11,240 nt of DNA from Methanocalculus sp. (GTDB lineage Archaea > Halobacteriota > Methanomicrobia > Methanomicrobiales > Methanocorpusculaceae). Numbering within the stretch: position 1 is the stretch's first letter; each line of letters begins with the position of its first letter. A model generated the notes under the pieces. The model ran no database searches, had not been told where the DNA came from, and saw only the letters and a list, made by a program, of their open reading frames with translations. A program made the translations under genes and the position numbers. Shown here piece after piece: positions 1 to 6,841 of the stretch. The DNA is taken from contig NZ_JARVGN010000022.1 in NCBI RefSeq assembly GCF_029762515.1, forward strand, positions 1-11,240. Direction: 5' to 3'.

Positions 1-149
1 ACCTGCACCCCGAAACAGGTCTCCTTGATCATAATGCCCATCGCAACCTCGTAGGCGGCGATAGCAAGATCCTGCGGGGTGGTCGTTGGTGATTCGACGA
101 AGACATATTTCGTCTCGGTGCCGACATACTCGGGATTGTACTCTTTCAT
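1..149 (-). CDS. Probable methanogenesis marker protein 6, N-terminal part (cut by window edge)
   Basis: Only the first 49 residues are in the window. The start ATG (149-147) overlaps the stop codon of the marker 3 gene as ATGA and is preceded by a perfect Shine-Dalgarno sequence, so translation is probably coupled to marker 3. The visible protein has a short polar N-terminus (MKEYNPEYVGTETKYVFVES), then a stretch rich in Ala, Ile and Met, ending at a Cys in IKETCFG (C45). I recall a KETCFG-type motif and a place next to marker 3 for the methanogenesis marker 6 family (DUF2102), a small methanogen-specific protein of unknown biochemical role. The assignment rests on that short motif plus operon position. 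Another small marker protein of the same cluster, such as marker 5, cannot be excluded from so little sequence. Confidence 0.6.
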   Translation of the reverse strand, partial: MKEYNPEYVGTETKYVFVESPTTTPQDLAIAAYEVAMGIMIKETCFGVQ

Positions 150-1672
150 CTCTTCACCTCCCTGATATAGACGGGCATTCCTTCCTTGAGCTTCCCAAGC
201 TTCTCCAGATCGTGCATGGTTCCGATGATGTTTGTTCCCTCAAAAGGCTCAGCAGTCGGGCCGAACTCGGCATTCTCCGAGTCACGCACCCCGACAAGCC
301 CGGCCCCTCTCCGGGATGCATTCGTCATCCCAAGCGAGCGCTTCGGAACAGAACCAACAGGTATATTCTCCGGGATGATATTGATCTTCTCGGGGATATC
401 CGGTTCAAACAGCCAGACATCATCAAAACTGAAGAAGAACGGGAGCATGCCGATCGAGTACCTCTTCAGCCCTGTGAACCTGCGGAATATATCGACGGTG
501 CGGGGGGCCATCTCATCAAAGAGCGTGACATCGATGACATCATTCTGATCCATCGTTGTGACGGCCACCTGCTTCTCTTTCAGCACCTGGAGGGTGGTGC
601 CCGGCTCCTGGCTTATGATAACCCGTTTGGCGATCTCTGAATCAGCATTCAGAGAGATACCCCGTTTCTTTGCATATGAGAGGGCATCTCCAAGATGCAT
701 GCCCAGCAGATCGAACCGCTCCGGTTCACAGACAACAGCACATGATTCTCCCTCTGAGATCAGCCTGATGAGTTCGATCCCATGAGTCACCTGCCCGATG
801 ACGGTGTGGTGCGGACTCGTTGCCACATCATCGCGGTAGATATAGATCGCACCGGAGAGCTTCCCTTTCGTCCGTGCGGTTACCGCACCTTCACGCCGGG
901 GGGCTTTCTGTTCATGCCTGATATCCATGCGGCCGAGATGCGCATCCATGCAATGAGTGGATGTGGTTCTCTCTGCATGGAAGATCCCGGATTGCAGGGA
1001 GAAGAGGAGGTGATCCACCGAATCAGCAAACGTGGTATCAATATTCTCCCCGGAATAGCCGTCTGCATGAATCCGGATATGGGAGATGATCTCCATCCCC
1101 TCTTCAAGAGGGAGGGAGAGATCGGTTGTCGTAATCGTATGGGTGCTATCAGCCCAGCTGATCATCCGCTCGATCCCGGTGATCCGATCCCCGGTATCAA
1201 GCCTGTCAACTGCACCACGACCGGCAACAACACGGCCGATGATCCCTCCGCCTTCTGCTGCACCGTGATCTGCCTGGTGCTCTTTTCTGGATACGATCAG
1301 GTAGGAGCGTTGTGTTTCATAGCCTCCACACCCGATCAGGATATCTCCGCGTGCATACCGGGAAGGACGGCGTGAAGGTTTGAAATCGGATGGAAAAGGC
1401 CCAAATGCCGCGGCGTACCGGTCAGACCAGTGGAGAGCCGGGTTGAAGGATGCATCATGCGGATCGGGAAGGCTCACGCTGCCATCCGGGATCTCGGCAA
1501 CAAACTCCCCTTTGGTGGTGGTGATCCGAAAATGGCGTGTCACCTCTTCAGAGACGACACCGGGCCTGATGATTGCCAGGGATAATGCCGGGTTATGATC
1601 GGGAAGGATATCCTTCAGGCATGCTCCATCATCTGCCTGGATTGCCGTGCCATCCAGAGTGACCCTGACCAT
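146..1672 (-). CDS. Methanogenesis marker protein 3 (cyclophilin-like), MCR activation component
   Basis: The 508-residue protein matches the methanogen-specific marker 3 family (UPF0288, once annotated as a putative peptidyl-prolyl isomerase). Established knowledge: marker 3 copurifies with the ATP-driven complex (McrC, AtwA and other markers) that reduces the nickel of coenzyme F430 in methyl-coenzyme M reductase. Seen here: a small N-terminal beta-rich segment (about 1-65) starting MVRVTLDGTAIQADDG; a cyclophilin-like stretch with SPHHTVIGQVTHG (286-298); and a second one near the C-terminus with NAEFGPTAEPFEGTNIIG (467-484). No signal peptide or membrane segment is seen, so it is cytoplasmic. 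The ATG at 1672 follows GGGAG (1683-1679) with 6 nt spacing and lies 1 nt after the atwA stop. The stop overlaps the next start. It is therefore the middle gene of a compact operon. The cyclophilin-like fold is an assignment from family knowledge. Confidence 0.88.
   Translation of the reverse strand: MVRVTLDGTAIQADDGACLKDILPDHNPALSLAIIRPGVVSEEVTRHFRITTTKGEFVAEIPDGSVSLPDPHDASFNPALHWSDRYAAAFGPFPSDFKPSRRPSRYARGDILIGCGGYETQRSYLIVSRKEHQADHGAAEGGGIIGRVVAGRGAVDRLDTGDRITGIERMISWADSTHTITTTDLSLPLEEGMEIISHIRIHADGYSGENIDTTFADSVDHLLFSLQSGIFHAERTTSTHCMDAHLGRMDIRHEQKAPRREGAVTARTKGKLSGAIYIYRDDVATSPHHTVIGQVTHGIELIRLISEGESCAVVCEPERFDLLGMHLGDALSYAKKRGISLNADSEIAKRVIISQEPGTTLQVLKEKQVAVTTMDQNDVIDVTLFDEMAPRTVDIFRRFTGLKRYSIGMLPFFFSFDDVWLFEPDIPEKINIIPENIPVGSVPKRSLGMTNASRRGAGLVGVRDSENAEFGPTAEPFEGTNIIGTMHDLEKLGKLKEGMPVYIREVKR
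154..161 (-). promoter_or_regulatory. Strong ribosome binding site for the marker 6 gene
   Basis: On the minus strand this reads GGAGGTGA, fully complementary to the CACCUCC end of archaeal 16S rRNA, 4 nt before the ATG at 149. It lies inside the last codons of the marker 3 gene. Together with the ATGA overlap it points to re-initiation or coupled translation of the two proteins. Confidence 0.75.
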
Positions 1673-1673
1673 G

Positions 1674-3290
1674 CTATTCTCCCGCGATAGCCTTGTTCAT
1701 GATGTCGCGTTCTTCTGCGGTGAGAAGATCCATAATCTCCTGTGTCGGACCGATAGCAACGATCTTGCCTCCACGCATCAGTGCGGCGCGATCGCAGACC
1801 TCCTGCACAAACTCCATGTCATGTGAGACGATAACAAAGGTTTCGTCCATCTCCTCACGTGAGTGAAGAATTGAATGCTTTATATCGACTTTTGTGATCG
1901 GATCCATGGTTCCGGTCGGCTCATCGAGGATGATGATCTTCGGCTCACGTATCAGGACCTGTGCCAGCGCAACACGGTGGCGTTCCCCTTCAGAGAGGGA
2001 ATCAGGCTGCCGGTTCAGGATTGCCCGCCCCTTCTCTTCAGTGAAGCCTGCCATCTTCAGGGTGATCATCGCCTTCCTGATGGCAAGCTCCTTTGGAAAC
2101 TCAAGACCGATCGAATCTGTCAGGTTGTCAAGGACGGATCTGTGCGGGAAGAGGTCGTATTCCTGGTGAAGGAGGCCGATGTACATCTTGGCACGGCCAC
2201 GGAACTGGTATCCCGGACGGGTCATATCGACCCATTCATCACCGATCTTGATATCGAGCCTGCCGCTTGTAGGCTCAAGGATCCCCGAAATAATCCGTGA
2301 GAGTGTCGTCTTTCCTGCACCGCTTGTCCCGATGATGCCGAAGATCTCCTTCTCCCGGATCTCAAAATCGACCCCGTCAACGGCCCGGATCACACCCCGG
2401 TCAACGGATATATATCGCTTCTTTAAATTTTCAGATCGAATGAGGGCATTACCAAACTCAGGTGCTGCAAAGACCTCGTCATCATGGTGATCTTTCATGA
2501 AGGTGGCGATAACCTCTTCCGGGGTTCCGGTGGCGGTGATCTCGCCGTCTGCAATGAGGATCGCACGATCCGCGACATCCTTGATTGCCTGGGCAAAGTG
2601 GGAGGTGATGATCATCCCCATAGATGCGGAGCTTGCAGCCTCTTTCAACATCTCATGAACGACACGAGCCATCTTCGGGTCGAGGGTTGCGGTTGGTTCG
2701 TCAGCGAAGAGGAGGAAAGGTTCTTTTGCAAGCTGGCGCGCAAGAACCACGCGCTGTTTCTCACCGCCGGAGAGATCACGGGCAATATGCATCATCCGGT
2801 GCGAGAGCCTCACCTCATCGAGGAGATCAGCGGCCCGTGATACTGCTTTTCCTGAGGGATAGCCGGTATCTTCGAGTGCCCTGAGGACATTCTCGATGAC
2901 ACGGTCGTTTCCATACAGCGCAAATGTCCGCTGGAACATAATCGCGGTTCTCTGCATCAGTTGGCGTTTTGTAGAATCGTCCTCATTCCAGAGATCTACA
3001 TCTCTCTTCTGAAGGGTTCCGGCATTACAGCGGGAACAGGTGGATTCAGCCTTGCTTGCAAGCTCAATCCGACCGCAGGAATCACACCTCGAGATGTGGT
3101 ATATGACCCGCCCCCCAGTCGGCGGTTGATCGATTCCACGGATAAGGTGAATCAGGACGGTCTTTCCTGCACCGCTCCTGCCGATGATACCGACGGTTTC
3201 ACCTTCTGAGATCTCAAGATTGATGTTATTGAGTACTCTCGCGCCATTAAAGTCCATGCAGAGGTTTTCGACTGAGATAAAGGGTTTCAT
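1674..3290 (-). CDS. atwA: AtwA, methyl-coenzyme M reductase activation ATPase (component A2)
   Basis: The 538-residue protein has two fused ABC ATPase domains and no membrane segments. Domain 1 has Walker A GRSGAGKT (37-44), signature LSGGEKQ (173-179), Walker B ending FADEP (195-199) and switch His231. Domain 2 has Walker A GTSGAGKT (321-328), a variant signature LSEGERH (432-438), Walker B IIILDEP (452-458) and His490. Between Walker A and the signature of domain 1 lies a CxxC...CxxC element (C69, C72, C85, C88), typical of AtwA and probably metal-binding. AtwA hydrolyses ATP to drive low-potential electrons into inactive methyl-coenzyme M reductase, with McrC and marker proteins. Length and domain order fit the family. 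It is the first gene of the operon. Its start follows GAGG (3301-3298) at 7 nt and a good TATA box lies upstream. The generic alternative, a transporter ATPase, is unlikely because no permease is nearby and the Cys4 insert is diagnostic. Confidence 0.95.
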   Translation of the reverse strand: MKPFISVENLCMDFNGARVLNNINLEISEGETVGIIGRSGAGKTVLIHLIRGIDQPPTGGRVIYHISRCDSCGRIELASKAESTCSRCNAGTLQKRDVDLWNEDDSTKRQLMQRTAIMFQRTFALYGNDRVIENVLRALEDTGYPSGKAVSRAADLLDEVRLSHRMMHIARDLSGGEKQRVVLARQLAKEPFLLFADEPTATLDPKMARVVHEMLKEAASSASMGMIITSHFAQAIKDVADRAILIADGEITATGTPEEVIATFMKDHHDDEVFAAPEFGNALIRSENLKKRYISVDRGVIRAVDGVDFEIREKEIFGIIGTSGAGKTTLSRIISGILEPTSGRLDIKIGDEWVDMTRPGYQFRGRAKMYIGLLHQEYDLFPHRSVLDNLTDSIGLEFPKELAIRKAMITLKMAGFTEEKGRAILNRQPDSLSEGERHRVALAQVLIREPKIIILDEPTGTMDPITKVDIKHSILHSREEMDETFVIVSHDMEFVQEVCDRAALMRGGKIVAIGPTQEIMDLLTAEERDIMNKAIAGE

Positions 3291-3333
3291 GAAGCAGCCT
3301 CTTGAGTAGTATGTAGAAGAAGGAGCATATTAG

Positions 3334-3342
3334 TCTTTATAT
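3334..3342 (-). promoter_or_regulatory. Putative TATA box of the atwA operon
   Basis: The minus strand reads ATATAAAGA here, a good archaeal TATA box centred about 48 nt before the atwA ATG. Transcription would start near 3312-3314, giving a leader of roughly 23 nt that holds the Shine-Dalgarno sequence. The box overlaps the last two codons and the stop of the upstream HAD gene (3337-3342), so the operon can be transcribed on its own even though both genes point the same way 46 nt apart. No terminator is visible between them, so read-through from the HAD gene is also possible. Confidence 0.6.
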
Positions 3343-4176
3343 GTGAACAGTCTTCCCGGGATCTGATCGCAAAATCTCTTCAATAATACAGATTACTTCA
3401 TTGAGTTCATGAATCGTATAGTTGGCAGCAGCTTCCAGAGCTTCAATCCGCTCACCGGGCTGCTGCTCCGAAAGGATGGCAATATCCGCCTCCCTCATCG
3501 CCCGGAGATCATTGATCCCGTCTCCGACCATCAGGACGGTATCATAATTGTCTTTTAATCTCCGTACGATCTCCGCCTTCATCGTCGGGGTGGCAACGCC
3601 GAAGATCCGGTCATGCGGGATGCCGAGATAATCTCCCATCCGCTCAAGTTTTGATCCCCTGTCCCCTGAGGCGATGAAGGTGGCGATCCCCATCTGGTGG
3701 AGCCGGGTGATCGTCTCTTTCGCACCGGGAAACGGGCTTCCCCCGGCTGTTATTGCGAATTCGATCATCCTGCTTCTGACATTGAGGATCACGCCCGAGT
3801 TGATCGCTATCACCGGCTTGATGTGGCTGCACCGGTTCCAGACACTGCGTATCGTCTCCTGGAGATCGCCAACAGCGGCATACTCTTCATGATAGAGGAT
3901 ATCGGCCACTTCATCCTGGGTGATCACGCGGCGCCCGCAGGATATGCCAAATTCAATTTTTTTCCTGCAGAGAAATGCAGAGAGAAGCTCGTCTTTGTCT
4001 GCTTTAATGACATCCTCGGAGTGTACATGGAGAAGCACCAGGATTCGATCGGGATCATCAAAGGTGAGAGTGGTTGTCTCTATCTCCTCGATGATCTTTC
4101 CTGCCGAGATCTCTTTTGCAACCCGGTAGGTACGGAGGAGCGTCCCGGCACTGTCAAAGACTACTGCGATCGTCAT
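3337..4176 (-). CDS. Soluble P-type-ATPase-like HAD phosphatase of unknown substrate
   Basis: The 279-residue cytoplasmic protein has all four HAD motifs: I, FDSAGT with nucleophile Asp8; II, ASGDRGSK (Ser170); III, Lys200; IV, GDGIND (218-223). Motifs II and IV closely resemble those of P-type ATPases (TGD, GDGxND), but there are no membrane helices. It is therefore like the soluble P-type-ATPase-like phosphatases of archaea. About 155 residues separate motifs I and II, room for a cap or nucleotide-binding-type domain. Oddity: the acid/base Asp two residues after the nucleophile is Ala10; P-type ATPases have Thr and phosphonoacetaldehyde hydrolase has Ala there. The start at 4176 was chosen over an upstream in-frame ATG at 4419. 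It follows AAGGTGG (4190-4184) at 7 nt, puts motif I at the usual place near the N-terminus, and avoids reading antisense through the neighbouring gene. Its closeness to atwA suggests, but does not show, a link to methanogenesis. Confidence 0.8.
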   Translation of the reverse strand: MTIAVVFDSAGTLLRTYRVAKEISAGKIIEEIETTTLTFDDPDRILVLLHVHSEDVIKADKDELLSAFLCRKKIEFGISCGRRVITQDEVADILYHEEYAAVGDLQETIRSVWNRCSHIKPVIAINSGVILNVRSRMIEFAITAGGSPFPGAKETITRLHQMGIATFIASGDRGSKLERMGDYLGIPHDRIFGVATPTMKAEIVRRLKDNYDTVLMVGDGINDLRAMREADIAILSEQQPGERIEALEAAANYTIHELNEVICIIEEILRSDPGKTVHI

Positions 4177-4222
4177 CCAAAAGCCACCTTTATCAATGAT
4201 AAGTACCGTCGATTGATATATG
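4177..4222. promoter_or_regulatory. Divergent promoter region with interleaved TATA boxes (HAD gene / ribose-1,5-bisphosphate isomerase)
   Basis: Only 43 nt separate the two start codons. On the minus strand CATATATC (4222-4215) is a TATA-like box lying over the start codon of the isomerase gene. It would start the HAD transcript near 4190-4192, just ahead of its Shine-Dalgarno sequence. On the plus strand TTTATCAAT (about 4189-4197) sits some 26-30 nt before the isomerase ATG, which has no Shine-Dalgarno sequence, fitting a leaderless transcript. The two polymerases could hardly bind at once. The boxes are read by eye and not proven. Confidence 0.45.
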
Positions 4223-5149
4223 CCACTGATCAGGACAGCAGATGCCATCCGCTCGATGGAGATACGGGGTGCCGGACGGATTGCGCGTGCAGCAGCAGCA
4301 GCACTCAGGGACCATGCCGGGGCAACAGAAACAACAGTGAAGGCTGCTTTTTGTGAAGAGATGAACTGGGCAGCAGCCCTCCTCCGTTCCACCCGCCCGA
4401 CAGCCGTCTCACTCCCCAATGCGATTCATATCGTCATGCGGGGCCTTGAGGATGCAGCAGATGCGGAAGATGCGCGCGGTATTGTCCAAAGAAATGCAGA
4501 TGCCTTCATCCGGTCCTCTGAAGAGGCTGTTTCAATGATCGCCACAATCGGTGCGAACCAGATCAGGGATGGAGATGTGATCCTCACCCACTGCAACTCA
4601 GAGGCGGCACTCGCCTGTATCATCGAGGCGAAGCGGCAGGGAAAAAAAATTGAGGTCTATGCGACCGAGGTCAGGCCATGGAACCAGGGTCTCCTGACAA
4701 TCAGGGTACTGAACCAGCATGAAATCCCAACACACTATATCGTCGATTCAGCTGTCCGCGCCTTCATCAATGATGTCGATATAGCGATCGCCGGAGCGGA
4801 TGCAGTCTGTTCCGATGGGAGTGTCATAAACAAGATCGGGACCTCCCAGATCGCCCTTGCTGCACACGAGGCACGTACCCGGATGATCGTTGCTGCCGAG
4901 ACCTACAAGTTTGCACCCCGCACCCTCGCCGGGCATACCATCCCGATCGAGGAGCGGCCGGGCTCTGAGGTGCTTGCTGAAGATCTTGCATCTGAGCTCC
5001 CTTTTGTAAGAGTTCGAAATCCGGTCTTTGACGTAACGCCGGCAGCATATATCGATGCAATCGTGACGGAAACAGGCCTGATCCCTCCGTCATATGCCCC
5101 GTTCATCATCAGGGATCATCTCGGATGGGATCTTTCGATGATCAGATAA
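4220..5149 (+). CDS. Ribose-1,5-bisphosphate isomerase (eIF2B-alpha/MtnA superfamily)
   Basis: The 309-residue protein belongs to the archaeal branch of the eIF2B-alpha/5-methylthioribose-1-phosphate isomerase superfamily. This branch converts ribose 1,5-bisphosphate to ribulose 1,5-bisphosphate for form III RuBisCO. Seen: the N-terminal RSMEIRGAGRIARAAA (11-26), usual for this enzyme; THCNSEAAL (123-131), whose Cys125 aligns with the catalytic Cys; the RPWNQG loop (152-157), corresponding to the RPxxQG of MtnA; and GADAVCSDGSVINKIGT (192-208), with Asp194 as the second catalytic residue. Together with AMP phosphorylase and RuBisCO it recycles nucleoside ribose, and in Methanomicrobiales RuBisCO also serves a reductive hexulose-phosphate pathway. 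Neither partner gene is in the window. The ATG gives the normal family N-terminus and lacks a Shine-Dalgarno sequence, so the mRNA is probably leaderless. Older databases call such proteins translation initiation factor eIF-2B subunits, which is less likely in this clade. Confidence 0.88.
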   Translation: MPLIRTADAIRSMEIRGAGRIARAAAAALRDHAGATETTVKAAFCEEMNWAAALLRSTRPTAVSLPNAIHIVMRGLEDAADAEDARGIVQRNADAFIRSSEEAVSMIATIGANQIRDGDVILTHCNSEAALACIIEAKRQGKKIEVYATEVRPWNQGLLTIRVLNQHEIPTHYIVDSAVRAFINDVDIAIAGADAVCSDGSVINKIGTSQIALAAHEARTRMIVAAETYKFAPRTLAGHTIPIEERPGSEVLAEDLASELPFVRVRNPVFDVTPAAYIDAIVTETGLIPPSYAPFIIRDHLGWDLSMIR

Positions 5150-5164
5150 GACGGTGTCTGAGGT

Positions 5165-5179
5165 ATCCGGATGCCGGAT
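5165..5179. repeat. Short perfect inverted repeat between the isomerase gene and dapF
   Basis: ATCCGG and CCGGAT flank a 3-nt ATG loop, 16 nt after the isomerase stop codon and about 25 nt before the dapF TATA box. It may form a weak hairpin at the 3' end of the isomerase mRNA or be an operator for dapF. With only 6 bp of stem and no following T-tract, neither role is established. Confidence 0.35.
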
Positions 5180-5204
5180 CACCCTTCGATTCCGTGGATG
5201 ATAC

Positions 5205-5213
5205 ATTTTATAG
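5205..5213 (+). promoter_or_regulatory. Putative TATA box of dapF
   Basis: ATTTTATAG lies about 49 nt before the chosen dapF ATG. A start site about 25 nt downstream would fall near 5234-5236, after the alternative upstream ATG at 5231 but before the GAGGAG ribosome binding site at 5246-5251. This position supports the shorter dapF reading frame. Confidence 0.55.
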
Positions 5214-5257
5214 CTCCCCGGACAAGGTAAATGAGAAGATTACATGAGGAGATGTTC

Positions 5258-6082
5258 ATGGGAGTACAATTTGTAAAATTACAGGGAAATGGCAATGATT
5301 TCATCCTGATCGATGAGATGGAGAACGAGATCATCCCTGAAGAGATGAAAGCCGCTTTTGCGATGCTCTTCTGTGACCGCCGGTTTGGTATCGGGGGCGA
5401 CGGTGTCCTCTTCATCTCAAAGTCCGAATCTGCGGATGTCAAAATGCGCCTCTTCCAGCCCGATGAATCTGAGGCAGAGATGTGCGGAAACGGGATCCGC
5501 TGCCTTGCACGGTATGCATATGATCAGGATTACATCAAGAAGGAGAGCACGGTCGAGACGCTCGCCGGTATCATGCCGGTTACTCTTGGATACCAGAATG
5601 ATGAGTTCTATGCAACGATCACAATGCCAACCCCGGCATTTGCAAGGAGCAAAATCCCCGCAACCGGGACAGGCGAAGATGATTACTCGGAGCATATCGG
5701 CACCTATCAGGTTTATGCCGTCAATACCGGTGTTCCCCATGCGGTCGTCTTTGTCGATGAGATCGGGGCGATCGATCTGATGAAGCTTGGACCAACCATC
5801 CGGAACCATCCCACCTTCCCAAAGGGTGCGAATGTCAACTTTGTCGAGAAGGTTGATCAGAACCTTCTCAGGATCAGGACATTCGAGCGGGGTGTTGAGG
5901 CCGAGACCTGGTCCTGTGGAACCGGTGCTACAGCATCTGCGGCGGTTGCCCACAAGCTCGGTTATGTTAAGAGCGATTGCATCGTTGAGACGAAGGGTGG
6001 CCCGCTTAGGATCCGCTTTAATGAGACGGTCACAATGACCGGCCCCGCCGAAGTCGTCTTCATCGGGATGATCGAGCTCTGA
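5258..6082 (+). CDS. dapF: Diaminopimelate epimerase
   Basis: The 274-residue cytoplasmic enzyme interconverts LL- and meso-diaminopimelate in lysine synthesis, without a cofactor, using two cysteines. Both are present in their motifs: Cys76 in EMCGNGIRC and Cys220 in WSCGTGAT. The usual N-terminal FVKLQGNGNDF (5-15), DRRFGIGGDG (40-49) and NTGVPHAVVF (156-165) are also there. The length is normal. The frame can be extended to ATGs at 5231 and 5252. I chose 5258 because GAGGAG (5246-5251) precedes it at 6 nt, the family normally starts a few residues before the KxxGxGNDF motif, and the predicted transcription start lies after 5231. It has its own promoter and ends at a hairpin terminator, so it is probably transcribed alone. 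No other dap gene is nearby. In methanogens the substrate usually comes from LL-diaminopimelate aminotransferase (DapL). Confidence 0.95.
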   Translation: MGVQFVKLQGNGNDFILIDEMENEIIPEEMKAAFAMLFCDRRFGIGGDGVLFISKSESADVKMRLFQPDESEAEMCGNGIRCLARYAYDQDYIKKESTVETLAGIMPVTLGYQNDEFYATITMPTPAFARSKIPATGTGEDDYSEHIGTYQVYAVNTGVPHAVVFVDEIGAIDLMKLGPTIRNHPTFPKGANVNFVEKVDQNLLRIRTFERGVEAETWSCGTGATASAAVAHKLGYVKSDCIVETKGGPLRIRFNETVTMTGPAEVVFIGMIEL

Positions 6083-6102
6083 AGAGAACGAGTATTGATA
6101 AT

Positions 6103-6131
6103 TCCGGGATTTATCCCGGATAATCGTTTTT
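6103..6131 (+). terminator. Hairpin plus T-tract terminator after dapF
   Basis: TCCGGGAT (6103-6110) and ATCCCGGA (6113-6120) form a perfect 8-bp inverted repeat, in practice with a 6-nt loop. TTTTT follows at 6127-6131. It starts 20 nt after the dapF stop. dapF and radB converge here, so the symmetric stem could also act on the radB transcript, although the T-run on that strand is poor. Archaeal termination depends mainly on the T-tract, which favours a role for dapF. Confidence 0.65.
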
Positions 6132-6166
6132 ATTGATATACTGCCCGATTTATCTCTGCATAAAGA

Positions 6167-6841
6167 TCAGCATGATCTGATCCCATCTTCTGTAATGGCA
6201 AAATCAAATGATTCCCCTTCCGGGCGGGATCGATGCTTCATGACGATCGCCCGGCGGGTGCTGTCTCTCCGTTCGATCCTGATGATCGCCTTTGAGATGT
6301 GTGACAGGGTCGTTCCGCCGAGACCTGAGAATGTGCCGGTTGACGGATCCATGTACACCTGGTTGGTAATTAAGACCGGAACCTGGTTTTTTCGCGCAAT
6401 TGCCAGAATCTCGATCATCTGTTTCCCAAGCATCCGCTGCACATCGCCCCGTTTCTCCAGTTCTGATCTGTAAAGGGCGGTTGCCGAATCCATCACGATT
6501 AAACCGATCCTCTGTTTTGTGAAGATCTTCTGTGATTCAATGATCATCAGCCCCTGTTCGGCAAAATCGATCGGCTCATACAGGTAGAGACGGGTGGCAA
6601 GTTCCGGTGCGGCATCCTCGCCACCGCAGATCTGGACGAACCGATCGGGTGAGAATCCTTCGGTATCAAAGAAGATGACCCCGGCACCCTCCTTCAGGGT
6701 GGCAACCGCCGCTATGATGGCGAGCGTGCTCTTGCCGCTCCCCGGCTCCCCATAGATCTGGGTGATCATCTGCCTCTCAAGGCCGCCACCGAGGATCCGG
6801 TCCAGATCCGGGCTGCCTGTGCTTACGCGTCCTGTCTCCAC
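6167..6841 (-). CDS. radB: RadB, RecA-family recombinase paralogue
   Basis: The 224-residue protein is a bare RecA/Rad51 ATPase core with no N-terminal helix-hairpin-helix domain, which separates RadB from RadA. Seen: the LSTG-like VSTGSPDLDRILGGGLE (6-22), Walker A GEPGSGKST (31-39), FFDTEGFSPDR (57-67), Walker B LIVMD (114-118) and the TNQVYMD loop (159-165). RadB is an archaeal recombination mediator acting with RadA and Holliday junction factors on chromosomal DNA. The start is a GTG (6841) lying 19 nt inside the end of larC, with GGGAG about 8 nt upstream, also inside larC. The two genes are thus translationally linked. A KaiC-like or GvpD-like ATPase is the alternative, but size and motifs fit RadB better. 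Confidence 0.9.
   Translation of the reverse strand: METGRVSTGSPDLDRILGGGLERQMITQIYGEPGSGKSTLAIIAAVATLKEGAGVIFFDTEGFSPDRFVQICGGEDAAPELATRLYLYEPIDFAEQGLMIIESQKIFTKQRIGLIVMDSATALYRSELEKRGDVQRMLGKQMIEILAIARKNQVPVLITNQVYMDPSTGTFSGLGGTTLSHISKAIIRIERRDSTRRAIVMKHRSRPEGESFDFAITEDGIRSC

Noticed and set aside
782..1375. Long plus-strand open frame of about 197 codons
   Set aside because: It is antisense to the marker 3 gene; its composition is that of a shadow frame and it has no recognisable motif.
4177..4419. Upstream extension of the HAD gene from ATG 4419
   Set aside because: It is antisense to the start of ribose-1,5-bisphosphate isomerase. The ATG at 4176 has a clear ribosome binding site and puts the HAD nucleophile at the expected position.
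5231..5257. Longer dapF start at 5231
   Set aside because: The predicted transcription start falls after it, and the ATG at 5258 has the proper Shine-Dalgarno spacing and gives the family N-terminus.
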